Assembly: GCA_035235625.1 (NCBI GenBank)
Contig: CP141145.1
Span: forward strand, 2,170,001 to 2,234,000
Direction: 5' to 3'
Source: Saururus chinensis
Taxonomy: Eukaryota > Streptophyta > Magnoliopsida > Piperales > Saururaceae
DNA: 64,000 nt
Shown: piece after piece, positions 1 to 12,415 of the stretch
Layout: each line of letters begins with the position of its first letter
Position numbering within the stretch: the stretch's first letter is position 1
Position numbers and translations under genes: made by a program
The notes under the pieces: model-generated
Database searches by the model: none
Told to the model about the DNA's origin: nothing
The model's input: only the letters and a program-made list of their open reading frames with translations

Positions 1-419
1 TGATGTTGATTAATGGTCAAGAAGTACGAAAGCGGCACCTTTACCTTAAAATGTCAAAGGAAAAAATAGAGGGGGATAATAAAACGAATCCATCATATTG
101 TCCTCACCTAAATATTTGGGAAATTGGAGTTGGGCAAGGCGAGGTTTAGCCACACCAGCACGTTCTCCAACACGAGGGCCTCGACCTTAGATGCTGTTCT
201 CAGCCATATTACTTGGATAATCCCCATTGGATTCTCCTCAGGAAAGTGCCAATTAAATGGCTCAAAGGCTGCAGTATGGATTGCACATTTTTTGAACATC
301 TATGGGCTGGGCGGTGCTGATACATGTGACTGAATTAAACAACAAGGAGTAACAGGCACTGCTTGAATGACAGAACCATGGCAGTAACACACCCAACAGT
401 GAGGGCAGAGTGCCTAATG
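1..419. other. Unassigned AT-rich sequence
   Basis: Short open frames occur here on both strands, but none has a recognisable domain, a plausible start context or a splice pattern. I see no RNA gene and no clear transposon terminus. The last part grades into the tandem array that follows. Confidence 0.4.
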
Positions 420-1985
420 TAGGATTTGAATTAAAAACACGAAAATTACTTGCAAACTTATTTTTTATGTAAGATTTGAATTAAGTTACAGGTCAAGGAA
501 TTAAATTATATAAGATTTTTATTAAGATTATTCTTTACATAAAGAATAAATTGCTTATAAGATTATTCTTTATGTAAGATTTGAATTTTGTGCATAAAAT
601 TAAAAACACGAAAATTGTTTGTCTACTGCACCCCGCTAAACTACTTTCAAGTTCGTTTTTTAACTTGAGAATTAGATTGTCGTAGATGTTCAAAGGATTA
701 ATACAAATCCAAAAACTACGAGATATTCATTGACCATTAGCCCATTCTATGAGGCCTAACAATTGAGTCTATATACTCACAAATAAATTAAATACAAGAA
801 AGAAACTTGTATACTGCACCCACTTAAATTACTGTTGAGGTAATTTTTTACCTTGATTATCGAAAGCTCTATAGACAAAACAAGGACCAATGCACTATTT
901 AGTGCACTCCTTTGAAGAATATTTTAAACGTGAGAGTAACTCTATGGAGTAACCTTAGAACCTTATTGTTAAAGTTGTTTACCTTGAGCTATCTTAGTAA
1001 GGAAAAATACAAATCTGAACAGTAGATCAAATTCTAAGACATGTACAACATTTTGTAGGGCCCAATAATTCAGCGTACTATCGGGGAAAAATAGCAAATT
1101 ACATTAACAACTTCCTCATTTAGTATACCATAGTGACGCGCAATCATGGTCATTTTTTTCTTTATTCATTTAGGGTGTTCTAGATTTTTGAAAGATAAAT
1201 GCAAATCTGAAAACTACATCAACTTCGGAGACATATAGTCCTATTATCTCAACAATTCAAGCAAACTCTACAAAAATATTAAAAACACAAGAACAGTCTG
1301 TAACATACTGTTGAAGTCATTTTTTACATTAACCAATTAAAGTGGTGTAGATATTCCATGAAAAAGTGCAAAGTAAAAAACTACCTGAAATTCCGAGGCA
1401 TGTACTTAATTAATATAGTCCAACAAATTAACTCACTCTGTAGCCCAAAATTGAGAAACACTTCAACAACTTGTCTAATGAACCTATGTAACTTATAATC
1501 AAGGTCATTATATACCTCAAGGAATTCAGAGTGTTATAGACATTATAAGCAAAGGTGAAAATAAAAAGTATAAGAAATTCCTTGACCTGTAGCTATTCCA
1601 AGGTGGACTGACAATTCAGCGCACTCAGTAGCATAAAATTAAAAACACCAAAATTGTTTGTCTATTACACCCCCCCTAAACTACTTTCAAGTTTATTTTT
1701 TAACTTGAGAATTTAGATTGTTGTAGACGCTCGGAGTTAATACAAATCTGCACACAACCAAATATTCCTTGACCATTAGCCTATTCTATAGGCCCGACAA
1801 TTGATTCTACACTCTCGCAAAATAATTAAATGCAAGAGAGAAGCTTGTATACTACACCCACTTGAATTACTATCGAAGTCATTTTCTACCTTGATTATCC
1901 AAAGTGTTATAGACGAAACAAGGACCAATGCAAATATGATAACTACTTAAAATTCCAAGACCATGTACCCACTATTAACTTATTA
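420..1985. repeat. Degenerate tandem array of about 187-bp monomers
   Basis: A landmark ending in a TAGAC/TAGAT-like core recurs at about 682, 870, 1180, 1347, 1536, 1722 and 1908, with a decayed one near 1005. The clean intervals are 186-190 bp. Each unit carries, in order, a block like AAAATTAAAAACACGAAAAT, a 'TACTGCACCC' block, a 'TTTTTACCTTGA' block, the landmark, and an 'AAATTCCGAGACATGTAC'-like block. The copies at about 590-890 resemble those at about 1620-1960 more than the copies in between, which suggests later segmental copying. Before 590 the array is broken up by short 'ATGTAAGATTTGAATT' repeats. It looks like old, non-homogenised satellite DNA. An alternative is internal tandem repeats of a long LTR. 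Confidence 0.6.
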
Positions 1986-3612
1986 TCGGTAGGAAATGAT
2001 GTATTGGCAATGACATTGGTAGTTCTACTGGAGACATAAATAGAACTATCGACACATTGGTGAACAGTAGCAGTTGTACTAACGAGTTTAGAAAAACCTC
2101 AAGAAATAGTTACACACAATTATGCACCAGAATTCAGTTACCTATCTTCCCAATAAATACCTTTTGATGCCCTACGTCTCTAATCTTTTTGAATTTTGAA
2201 TTTGAGTCAAAAAGAGAAACTTAGGGCACATCAAATATTTGTGGGAGCTGGAAAGGACTAGAACTCTAGAGACCTTGTGTCCATTATCAGAAGTAAAAGG
2301 TCAAAATTCTAACCTTGTAACAATTTAATGGATTAAATGAATGTTCTTCATCTGATTATATGCCTAATCATGTATTATATTGTATGTTGTAGTTATATTT
2401 TGAGAATTATGTCATACTTACAATAACATATGGTATTTTCAATTCATGATGATTAACCGACTAAAATCATTATTTTTATGAGTAGTTTATGTTTAAGTAA
2501 TGTAGGAGTCATGTTTACTATAAGAGAGTGTTTGGTGTTCTAGGTCAGCATCTGTTCATTTTTTTCCTAATTGTTGACTTCCTGATTGTTGACGTGGTTG
2601 CTAACACATAGTGATGGCGTCAATGTTTGGAGAAAGATGAATAGTATCAACACCAAGGTCGCATTGGTGCTATTCTGGTCACTGGCAGTGTGACCGACAA
2701 ATCAGTGGTGGCATTGGAACAATGGGCTTCCACAACCTATCCACTGTCGGTAAGGGTTTGACACTTCTTTGGTAAGTCAATCGTCATCGACACCCCGGCC
2801 GACATATCGGTGAGGTCACCAATGGTGCATTAGTTTGTGAATTTCAAGCATGTTTTCTGTCATATTCTATGCTATTTATGATATATATATATAATACCAT
2901 GATTATTGTGCTTGATGGATGCATGAATACATGATAATATATACATATATGATATTCAAGTTAGTAAACCCTATGCATGTGTGAATCCTTGTAATAGATA
3001 GATACCCCTGACCAATGCATTTTATATTTGAGGACAAATGCTCCTATTGTCTGGTTGACTCTAAAAGTGAGTCATTTTAGTCATGTAGAGGAGGGTAATG
3101 GTATGAAAAAAATTATGATTCTCCAGTTCACCAAAGTGGGAGTTTATTTGTAAGCCACTCATCTAACCTGGGTGTTAGGTTCTAAATAGATCATAGCATA
3201 AAAAAATGAATGGTCCAATGCACCACAATACAGGAGGTTACGCTGATCATAGAAGTTGAGAATTTCGATCACTTGGGTCTATAAGCCATTGTGGGCCTTC
3301 ACTTCATGGCATGGAGGGAGGTGGGTGATATCTTCTACAAAAGCCTAAATATGAGCAGTGTAGTGGATCATATACTGAGTCTTAAAGACCATGTGTGGTA
3401 TGCATCTCAGTGAGGCATAGTTGGACTCCTAAGTGTAGCCATGATGTTACTAATCTTTTACTTATTTATGCTAATGAGTTTGTGTTTATGATGCTTGTAA
3501 CGTTATTATATTACCAGTGTATGTGATTTTTGTTTAGCCATCCCACTTGGTATATTTGTATACTCGTCATCCTCGTGATGCAGGTTCTTTGGAAGAGTAA
3601 GCATGTAAAAGG
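1986..3612. other. Degenerate LTR-like sequence, no gene
   Basis: There is no coding potential. The stretch around 2145-2180 (a TATA-like 'AATAAATACC' followed by 'TTTGATGCCCTA') resembles 43585-43625. Sequence around 2660-2810 shares a theme of 'GTCGGT/CACTGTCGGT' direct repeats with about 44150-44240. The text at 3120-3440 looks like the long non-coding LTRs seen elsewhere in the window. I infer an old gypsy-type LTR fragment. No TG/CA terminus or target duplication was found on the left, and the CACTA end begins at 3613. Confidence 0.35.
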
Positions 3613-4640
3613 CACTAAATAAAAAATGACTATTTGCTACACTTTTAATAGCATCACAATAAAAAGCGTAGCTAAAAATTACTTTTTGCGATGCTTAAAA
3701 AAGCGTCGCAAAAAAACTACTATTTGTGATGCTTAATCCTACATGACACAAATAGGAGACCTATTTGTGATGCTTTTTATCAAGTGTCGCAAATAGTACC
3801 AGTATTTAAAAAGCTTGATAAAAAGTGTCGCAATAAAACAAGTTTTTTTTAAAAAAAATTATGTACTATTTGTGACGTTTATAATTAAATGTTGCAAATA
3901 GGCAATAGTATTTATGATGCTTTTATATAAGCTTTATGAATAGTACATAAAAAATTTAAGACATAGTATTTGCGATGCTTTTATATATGCTTCGCAAATA
4001 GTGATACTACTATTATTTTGTTAAAATAATATGAACTGAACTTTATTTTTTTACTATTTACGATGCTTATGTTTAAGTGTTGCAATAACTATACTTATTT
4101 TCTTTAGTTCCATTTGTGTGAGACTGGGCTCACACACATCAACGTGAGGCCCAACCTTGTGGGTAGTCGAATTTTGATGTGATGAGTACAAAGATAACTC
4201 TAGGGACAGACAGGGAGGTCGCGCACCCCCTTGTGTAGATATTCTTTAATCTTGTTTGTGTGAGAACAAGAAGCAGACAAGTTGTACACCACATTGCTCC
4301 TTTGAATCTCGATTCAAAGACTCTCAAAGCCTGGGATCTCGATTTGTTGCCTTACACGTCAGGGTCAGCCCCTAGCTCTGTGGGGCTGTCGAATCTTGAT
4401 TCGACAGTTCTCAAAGCTCTAGCTCACACAATTGGGAATAAATATTTTTTAAGTAATAATATAGTATATATTAATATATTAAATAATTTATTTTATAATA
4501 TAAAATATATATTAAATAAAATATAGCATATTTGCGACGCATATGGCTATGCGTCACAAATACCCTACCCTAGGGTGTTTGTGACACATAGCCTTTTGCG
4601 TCCCAATATTTAATATACATTTTTATTCCAAAATATATTA
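3613..4640. mobile_element. CACTA (En/Spm) transposon end with subterminal repeats
   Basis: The sequence begins CACTAAATAAAAAATGAC, a CACTA-type terminus. It is followed by many copies, in both orientations, of a short motif around TTTGCGACGC and its complement GCGTCGCAAA, for example near 3685, 3705, 3740, 3785, 3970, 4535 and 4550. Dense subterminal repeats behind a CACTA terminus are the hallmark of plant En/Spm-superfamily elements, where the transposase binds. No transposase is seen next to it and no matching TAGTG end with the same motifs was found further right, so this is probably a truncated or non-autonomous copy. Confidence 0.7.
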
Positions 4641-5035
4641 TTTAATATGTAAATGCATACCATATAATTATTTCAAAAATGTAAATTAATGTTTTCATTC
4701 TCGTATGTGCATGACTAGGATCACGCACGTGAGGGTGAGCCCTGGCTCTGTGAGGCATCAGATTTCGATTCGACGAAAGATATTATAACTAAGTGCACAT
4801 GTAGGTTGCATTCTCCTTTGCGCCATCGGTTCTATTTTTTTTACTTAATATCTTCATTCCAGTATTTGTAAGATTGAGCTCATGCGTGTCAATGTCAGCC
4901 CTAGCTATGTGGGACATTTGATAGAAATTGGACAACAGACATAAGTCATTGGACTAGAAGGATGCATGACCACATGTGCCATCAAATCTCGATCCGACTA
5001 TTTCAACGCTCGAGCTCACACAACTGTGACAAAAC
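4104..5035. repeat. Dispersed direct repeats of about 90-100 bp
   Basis: Four diverged copies start near 4104, 4335, 4697 and 4857. Each reads roughly 'GTGTGAGA..GAGCTCACACGTCAAGGTCAGCCC' with 'AGCTCTGTGGG' and a following 'TCGATTCGAC' block. Two copies sit among the CACTA subterminal motifs and two lie beyond them. They may be internal repeats of the same CACTA element. The inverted pair GTCGAATCTTGATTCGAC at about 4388 lies inside one copy. Confidence 0.5.
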
Positions 5036-5039
5036 AAAT

Positions 5040-6203
5040 TATTTTAAATTTTTTACGTAATAATATAGTATGTATTTATATATTAAATAATATAGTATCT
5101 CACACATTGAGCTCTCTTTTTTGAGTGGCTGCATAAAAGGCAATGAAAAAAAATTGCACATGTTGTCGAACATGGGAGGGATTGGTTGTCAAACATTGAA
5201 GAAGTGGGGTTTGCTAGTGGCAGTCCCCATAAAAAAAACTTGAGGGCACTAAGGGCTTGAGAAGGTGGCCGACAAAGGTGGCAACATCTCCAATTGCCAC
5301 CCACAACCAAATCCATTGAGTGGGTGGTTGTGCATCAAGCACGGGTTATAGTGGAGGGTATGAGCATGACAGCGGTCGATGTTCTTCCCCTTGGAAAGAC
5401 AGGTAACCGGGGACTCTTTCGTGCAAGTTCTAGGCTGTGAGTAACAGAAAGTGGGGGTGCAGAGGTGGAATTGGGCCAGAAGTATTGGCCCTTGCCATCA
5501 CTAGGTTGGGGCAGAGCCCACGTCGGTCGACATGCTGCCCAAGTCCTCATAATGCATGTCAGCCTAGACAGTTTGACCTGGGCTAGGGCGGGGCGCGCGA
5601 CGGAGGTAAGAGACGTTCCCCGAAGTTTGGGGGCATCTAGTTTCGGCAAAAGACTTATAGGGGAGCCCGGAAGCGGCGGCTCCTTGCCTTCGTTGGGTGA
5701 AATCAGCGTCTACGGCTATCCGCTAGTTGACACAGGTAGTGGCGGAACTGTAGGAAGAAGGAAAAAAAGTACTTGATTTAGCTAGGGGCGACAACATGCC
5801 GAGCTAAGGCTGCACACACACTATCGTCGGGCCACAAATGGCTAGACGGGGCCAAGGGTGATAGACTTAGAAGATGGCGGCAGAGAACAAACACCACCAG
5901 AAAAATGACAAACTTTGCTCAAACATAGGTCGGCCAATCGAGCAAATCGGGACCAATCGAGGCAAAGGAGGCCAGACCTCAGCACCTTGACATCGCCGAC
6001 TCAAGGTGGCATCCCATAGGCCAATCGGTGTTTTGCAGACGGTAGTGGAAACATACAACAGAAAAATCAATGGAAAGGAGGGAATTTTTGGTCCTGATTA
6101 GAATAGGGCAGAGGGAGTCGGGGGAGAGGTGGTGATTCAGGCCGGGGCAATGACCTTGCCGTCCTTGGGCTGGGGGAGAGCCAAAGGCCAGCTAGTGGCC
6201 GGT
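5040..6203. other. GC-richer stretch without recognisable gene, left part
   Basis: Base composition changes from AT-rich to GC-rich at about 5280. Small open frames occur on both strands. Two of them (about 5495-5520 and 6160-6185, plus strand) share the peptide LPSLGWGRA, so the DNA itself is repeated. No domain is recognised. The stretch resumes on the far side of the solo LTR at 9934, so both sides were once one segment, perhaps an older retroelement leader or a gene-like region. I cannot assign a function. Confidence 0.35.
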
Positions 6204-6208
6204 AGCAC

Positions 6209-9200
6209 TGTCACGACCCGGATTTTTAAAAGCATTTTTTTTATAGCACGAACAGTAAGTAGCGAGAATTTTTTTTCTTTAAATACCAAACAAACCATTC
6301 AATTAAATATCCAGGTCATGATAACTGGGGTTCACAAATACGAATATCAAATCATACGATATTATTAACGTCTGCAAATTCATAAAGACCAACTCATCCA
6401 TCTAAGTACAAGTCCATCGTCCGTAAAAAAATAAATAATAAGTTGACTCTCATGCTTAAGGTACACTTACGTACTGGAGATACAGAAACACGGAAACCTC
6501 TTGTGCACGCCTCCCTTGGTCTCACTTGTTGTCACCTGAAGAATCTGCAACAAAGCAAACCAAACAACAACCACAACCACAATGGAGCATCTCCGCCTAC
6601 AGGAGAAGAGCTTCCAAAGGACAAAAGGTTTTATTAATATTTTTCGGATCAGGTCAACATCACCCGATGTTAGTTGCCTATGTATTCATCAGACAACATC
6701 TCCAATGTTTCCAACAAGATCGGATCCAGACGTAGTTCTGCCTAGAAACTACTCTATCCTACGAAGCATAGCATCCCATATGCAATGCTTAGATATTTTC
6801 AACCTACATTTTAGTAAGTCCTTTAACTGTTCCACTTGTCTAATTAACAAGCAATGTCAAACAATGTTATTAATTATCTCACAACTCTTGTTTAATAATT
6901 AAAACTATCAAATCTACAACTCGGAGATGACTCGCCCCTCGAGAAATCCCCAAACAAGGTACTCCAGCCTTGGAGTGGACTGCTTAACAGCAGCTTGACC
7001 CAAATCCCCAGGGCTCTAAATAGCCTACCATGAATCTGGAGAAGAGGATCCCAACTGTGCTCATGGACACAGATTGGCAAGAAACACAAGCCTTCCACGA
7101 TGCTTATGTAACTCCGCTTTTCGTACGTACTAAATAGTCCTGGGAAGACCTGCGGGAGCCCCGCGATAAAGACCCTCTGGTCAATATCCAAACCGTCGTG
7201 GCGATGAAGATGCATATTGCAATCTCCACCTTCCCAACGCTGGGAGGAAATGTCTTATAAGACATTGCTAATGTATCTATAGAGGCCTAAGGTCCTTATG
7301 ACCATTGACTCCCTCAAACATCTGAAACTTAGACTAGATTATTTTCATCCAGTCAAGTAACCACTCAACCTTGTGGGTCCTCTTCACCTTATGAATCGGC
7401 CCACTAAATAGCTCATCCACTGAGCTATGACTCAGATAACATCCCAAAATCACCCTCAGTTCATTAACCAAGGTCAAATTCTATGTTAGGGCCCTGTTCA
7501 CTCCATGAACTGGTCCCAACCCTAAAGAGGGTATTTTAGTCATTATCTTTATTAGGAGTTCTCCCCTCAAACCAACAACAACCCATGTCTCTCGATTAAT
7601 CTTCATTAATCTTAAGTTACTGATATAACTTAAAACATCAATATCAAAAGCATGCATCAGCATAAATAATCATGTAAACATACAAACGTATAAATAATAA
7701 ACGGAGGCCCATTGCATTCATTTGCAGGGCCAGGGCTTAGAGACTTCAAGCCCAAAATGTAAATTAACATATTCCATGAGTGACGTATATAATGCCCTAG
7801 TGGATTTCTGCGTTGTGTTACAGACACATGCAATACACTGCCCTAAACCCTTAGAATTAGGGCTTTCCATTGGTTTCCCATGACACTGTGACCTGTCAAG
7901 GTCTTCGTGTCACCTACCAGTCACACCCTTTCCTTTTGAAGTCATTTATAGGGTACCTTAACTCTTGATTCACTAGGTCATCTGTTTCATCAGAAACATA
8001 ACATATTACCCCTAAGGGCATTAGGGTAATTTTACCACCTAAGGTATGATACCCTCCCTTGGGTCATTCTAGTCATTTTACTACCCCTCTATTGATTTAA
8101 GTCATTGACCTCTCACAAGGCTCCACTCTCAGACCGACACATGCTTCCATTCACACAAATGTGGGCGGGTCCACCCTAAGGGGTATTTTTTGTCATTTGG
8201 TTTAAGTTCTTAATGACATCCAATGGGTCCAAAATTAGGGTCAAGGGTACTACTTGACTTCATGGACTCTGTGTAATTTTCCTGGCATGTGACGGGGTCA
8301 TGAACCCCTTGAACTAACCCAGGTTTTGACTAACGGTTTATAATTAACCCTAGGGACAAAATAGTCAATTACCTACTCACTGGGATTTTTCTCACCAAAA
8401 GGTTTGGCCTATAATTAGGTTACCTATTAAACTCTCACTGAGAATTTTCCTAATTTTTAAATCCACTCATAGGTCCCTGAACCAGAGCCTCGAACTCGGG
8501 TAAGTTAATAGTATATGATAATTAAATAACGGGGGTAAAAAGGTCATTTTATCATCTCTGGGATTTTTCCCCAAGCTGAAACTTGGTCAGCGTAGTACCA
8601 AACTTCTCCAGGTATAATAGTAATTTTATACGATTTTTTTGACATTTGAAGCCCTCTGAACCGGACCCGGTTCTATCCCCCTTTTTCTTTTCCTTTTTTT
8701 TTAAACCGACCCGGACCGGGTCATTTGGGTCGACGACCCACAACGCGGGTCGTCTTCCCCGCGTTCGGCCAGAGGCATATTTGCCTCTGGCGGCGCCGCC
8801 CCTAGCCACCACAGCGGGGTGGCGGGCTGGGTTCCACAGGATCGCCGCCAAGCGGCGATTCCGTTGAGCCGGGGCCCGCGGCCTGCCGGTGGCCGGCAGT
8901 GGGCCAATCGGCCAACCCAATTTTTTTTAACTCTGGCGGTGGCATCGCGACGGCAGCCGCCACAGCCAGCCGATGGGTCGGGCTTGACCGGATCGTCATC
9001 TTCCGGCGATCCCAGCTGCCCTGGTCCATCTTCCGGCCGGCGGCAGCGCCGCGCCGCCCCAAGTTCTATTTTTTTTTTATACTCTGCAACGAAACGGCGG
9101 CCTGTGCAGCGGCAGCCGAAACTGCCACCACCAAGGCCGCCAGTGCCAGGGCCGATGCAGCCCGAGACACAGCCAATGTGGCCAGAGCTTGGGCCGTCGA

Positions 9201-9751
9201 GGCGAGAGGCCAGTACAGCCCCCGGCCCTCCAACAGGTCCGGCCAACAGTTATACTACTATCCATATGAATAGTATTATGCAGAAATCGCTATTTTTGCA
9301 GAAATCACCATTATTTTCGTTCAAATCCGTTATTAAAATCCTTAATAATAGTAACTTGAAATCCTACCTCCGTGGCCGAGTTGACGTCGATCCACCGCTG
9401 CTGAAGTTTCGCCAAAAAATTCCCTCGGCCACTCCTCTTCCCTTTCCTCAAAAATCCCCATTCTCTGCTCTAATTGGGCAAAAGACTCCCTCAAAAAAAG
9501 CCCTAATTAATTCTTTTTATAGGCATGGGATTAGGGCTCCTAATCCTATGAGAAATTAGGCCCCAAAAACCCAATTTTGGAACAGTAATTTATCGGGCCC
9601 ACACCGCAACTTAAACGGACAATTCGCGTGTTTAATTCGGGTAAACGGGTCATGCACGATATATTCAACTTCAGACGGTCGTTTCTCCCTCGTTCGGACT
9701 CCGATTCGCGCGTTCTTGGTGGCATTTCAAAGCTCTTTCTGTCTACTTTCA

Positions 9752-9817
<66 letters not shown>

Positions 9818-9928
9818 CCACCAAATCCAAGCATGGATTAATTTATTCCAACGGAAATGTCAAGGGGTCTAGCACCTTAATTTCCAAGTGTACGACTTTA
9901 GGAATTTAGAAAATTCCCGGACGTTACA
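6209..9928 (+). mobile_element. Solo LTR, about 3.7 kb, gypsy-type
   Basis: The element starts TGTCACGACCCGG and ends GGACGTTACA (TGT...ACA). It is flanked by the perfect 5-bp direct duplication AGCAC at 6204-6208 and 9929-9933. It has no gag or pol domain and no internal LTR pair, so it is best read as a solo LTR left by recombination. The length and the 'TGTYRYGMCCYGR...TTACA' form resemble long LTRs of plant Ty3/gypsy elements (Tekay/Del-like is my inference). A TATA-like 'TTTTATAGGC' near 9513, some 400 bp before the end, suggests plus orientation. The middle (about 8700-9260) is strikingly GC- and CpG-rich. Related pieces lie at 41346-41520 and, inverted, at 62540-63480. Confidence 0.8.
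9754..9814. repeat. (TA)n microsatellite
   Basis: About 30 uninterrupted TA units lie inside the solo LTR near its 3' end. The related LTR piece at 41346-41520 lacks this run, so it expanded in this copy. Confidence 0.95.
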
Positions 9929-9933
9929 AGCAC

Positions 9934-10470
9934 AACCGTAGATCGCCATGGATAGAAATGGGAAAAGAAAAGGGCGGACTGATTTTTACCTCACGCCGTC
10001 GAAGGAGGGGCGGGAGGCCGAGATGGCAGGTCTCAGACGTTGTTTTGGCTAGGGCGGAGCGATGGCGGCATGCTGGAGGTGATCCAGTCGACGATGGCGG
10101 AGAATCAAGCAAAGGAAGGGGGGGAGAGGGTGCGTCAGACCAAAATGGGAAAAGAGGAGAGGGAAGGCCAGACGGCCGGCAGGGCTAGGCCAGGGTGGTA
10201 GCGGTGGCGTCACCAAGCCAAGGCCGGCCGGCCGGAAGCCGGTGGCCAGCGGTGGTGCCACCTCTGGCTTCATAGAGAACAGGGTAGAGGTTTTCCCTCC
10301 GCTCCCAAAGGGTCCCGCGCACTGTGCCCGATCCGTTCTCTTTATTTTTTATTTTATTTCTCTTCTTCCTTCCTTTCCATTTTTGTTCTCCTTCGCGTCT
10401 CGTCCTTCTCTCCCGTTTTGGCACTGAAAGTTTCTGTGGTGCATCGAGGCCCATGACCTACGACTAAACA
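9934..10470. other. GC-richer stretch, right part, split by the solo LTR
   Basis: This continues the 5040-6203 stretch beyond the AGCAC duplication. It is rich in GGCGG/CCGCC and in GGCCGGCCGG near 10223. The minus strand has proline- and arginine-rich frames of low complexity, and the stretch ends in a pyrimidine-rich tract at about 10340-10410. It resembles a GC-rich leader or first exon, but no protein domain or start codon can be supported. Confidence 0.3.
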
Positions 10471-12215
10471 CCACTCTCGACTCTTACGGTTATGAATATT
10501 GAGATCAGTTACAAAAAATGTATACGCTGAAGCATCAGATTTCCCCATAAAAAATACGAGCAAAAAATAGCAAAAGATTTATAGAAATTTGTAGAAAAAT
10601 CGATGATGTTACATATAAAATAAAAAATAAAGCAAATTTTAAATATGCGGATGTCTACTGTCAGCTATTGAATATCCCATCTGTCAATTGTCATAACATC
10701 CGAGGCCAAAGACCACCTTCTTCTTTGACACCAATAAAGAGAATCTTCTTCTCCAGTGCTGGCAATTTTTTACTAATGTGTGAAAGTTGATAGTCAGGAC
10801 ATACGACAGCCGATAGTCGACAGTCGTATGTTTCAAATTTGCATTATTTTTTATTTATATATGTAGTTTGTTAAGATAGTTCATTATAAAAACATAGGGA
10901 GACATTGTCACTCATAATGTTATTTTATATCCCTTTTATTGCAATAAATCTAATTGTCAACTTTCGGTTGTTAACTGTTGATTGTCAGTACCACGTTTGG
11001 GTCAGAGTTAGAGAAAGCTCATGATCAAGTACAAATACACCCCACTCTTAGTTTTGAATAGTTTAACATGTTTGTGATCAATTTTTAAGATTTGAGCTTT
11101 TAGATTAAAAAAATCAACTTTTAATAGCTCCATTGGCTAACCGGTCTTGTTAGAATCTAGTAGGGATGAAGAGGAGGCGATCGAAGAGGAAAAGTAGAGG
11201 AGGTGGAGGTGGAGAAGGTTAAGATGAAATTAGATGAAACGGAGCCAAAGGAGGTGGCAGACAAAGTTGGTGGAGAAGGTGGTGGAAATGAAAAACAATG
11301 AGCTTGTGAAGTTAAAATGAAGGAAATGAGAATAAGGTATTTTAGACAATTCACACTACATGTGTGGAGGTTTACATGTACATAAGGTTATTTTGTATAT
11401 TACCTAAAAAGTATGAGATATTTTGTGTAATACATTGCATTCAAAGGCCATTTTTGACACATTCCTCATATTATTAAGAATATCAACCCTGATGCTTATT
11501 GTCTCAAGCCTAGCCACATCCGAATGTTTAACATTTTCAATGGCAAGCATCTCATTCTGTTTTTTGGTGTTTCATCGGAGGACAAGCAACTTAAGGGAAA
11601 ATCCTTTCAAAATTGATAAGGATGATGCAATGCATATTGGCTTTGGGTTACATGGAGGTGTAGGACCAGTGGGACTGGAAGCACGGGTCATGATGCAAAA
11701 GGCCTAGTGATGAAAGATCATGGTGGCAAAGTACCCCCTATAAAATAATATTTTTTTATTAAAAATAATATTTATACTCTATTTTCCTTACATGAAGGTA
11801 AGTCCCGCTTGACAACATGTCTAATCATAAATAGTGTAAGGCCCATGAGTGTAAGAAAGTGGGTGTAAGAATAACATGAATTAGTCTTTTGTTTTTTATA
11901 TTTTCTTGTTGAAGAATAAGAGGATTCCTCTCTCTCTCTCTATTTCCCCCAATTTTTTGTGATTTCTATTGTGATTCTTGTGGGAAAAAGGTCGTAAGCC
12001 AAATTCGTATTGCGCACGTGAATATGTTCCACCAAGTTCACCCTACAGCACTAAGGGAAAAGGTTGTACACCCAATATGGATGCTAAATTCGATTTTTCA
12101 TCTGTCACATAGAGCAAGTGCCGTACATATTGATAACTGAGAAAATGGCCGCAATCTAGAAAAAAGAATTTGACGCCAGGTAATACATTTACTCTGTATA
12201 AACAATAAGGAAAAA
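10471..12215. other. Intergenic sequence
   Basis: No gene is recognised. At 10650-10990 the short motif family 'GTCAACTGTC/GACAGTTGAC' recurs in both orientations, which suggests a decayed foldback element. A purine-rich tract (11160-11300) gives an artefactual proline-rich frame on the minus strand. A CT run lies at 11927-11940. Confidence 0.4.
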
Positions 12216-12415
12216 GTTTATATGAGCCCGGGCTCATATAAATCTACGTGAGCCCATGTTTTATGGGCTGTCGGATATACATCCAGCGGCCCATAATACT
12301 TGTAGGTTTAACCAATAAGTATAACTCATGAATATTATGAGCCGTTGGATGTAAATCTGACGGCCCATAGAGCCCGAGCTCACGTAGGTTTATATGAGCC
12401 CGGGCTCATATAAAC
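12216..12415. mobile_element. Foldback MITE with palindromic ends, 200 bp
   Basis: The two ends are inverted copies of each other over most of the length. Each end is itself a palindrome around GAGCCCGGGCTC: 26 bp on the left and 28 bp on the right, with the core TTATATGAGCCCGGGCTCAT. The inner arms pair through 'TCTACGTGAGC' and the 'GGCTGTCGGAT..ACATCC' blocks. There is no coding capacity. An unambiguous target duplication was not seen, so the superfamily is unknown. Confidence 0.75.

Noticed and set aside
5335-5776. Overlapping 104- and 103-codon frames on opposite strands
   Set aside because: They overlap in a repeated GC-rich segment and carry no recognisable domain.
8819-9559. 246-codon open frame on the plus strand, and a 181-codon frame opposite
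   Set aside because: Both lie in the GC-rich part of a solo LTR, overlap on opposite strands, are proline/arginine/glycine-rich and match no domain. They are composition artefacts.
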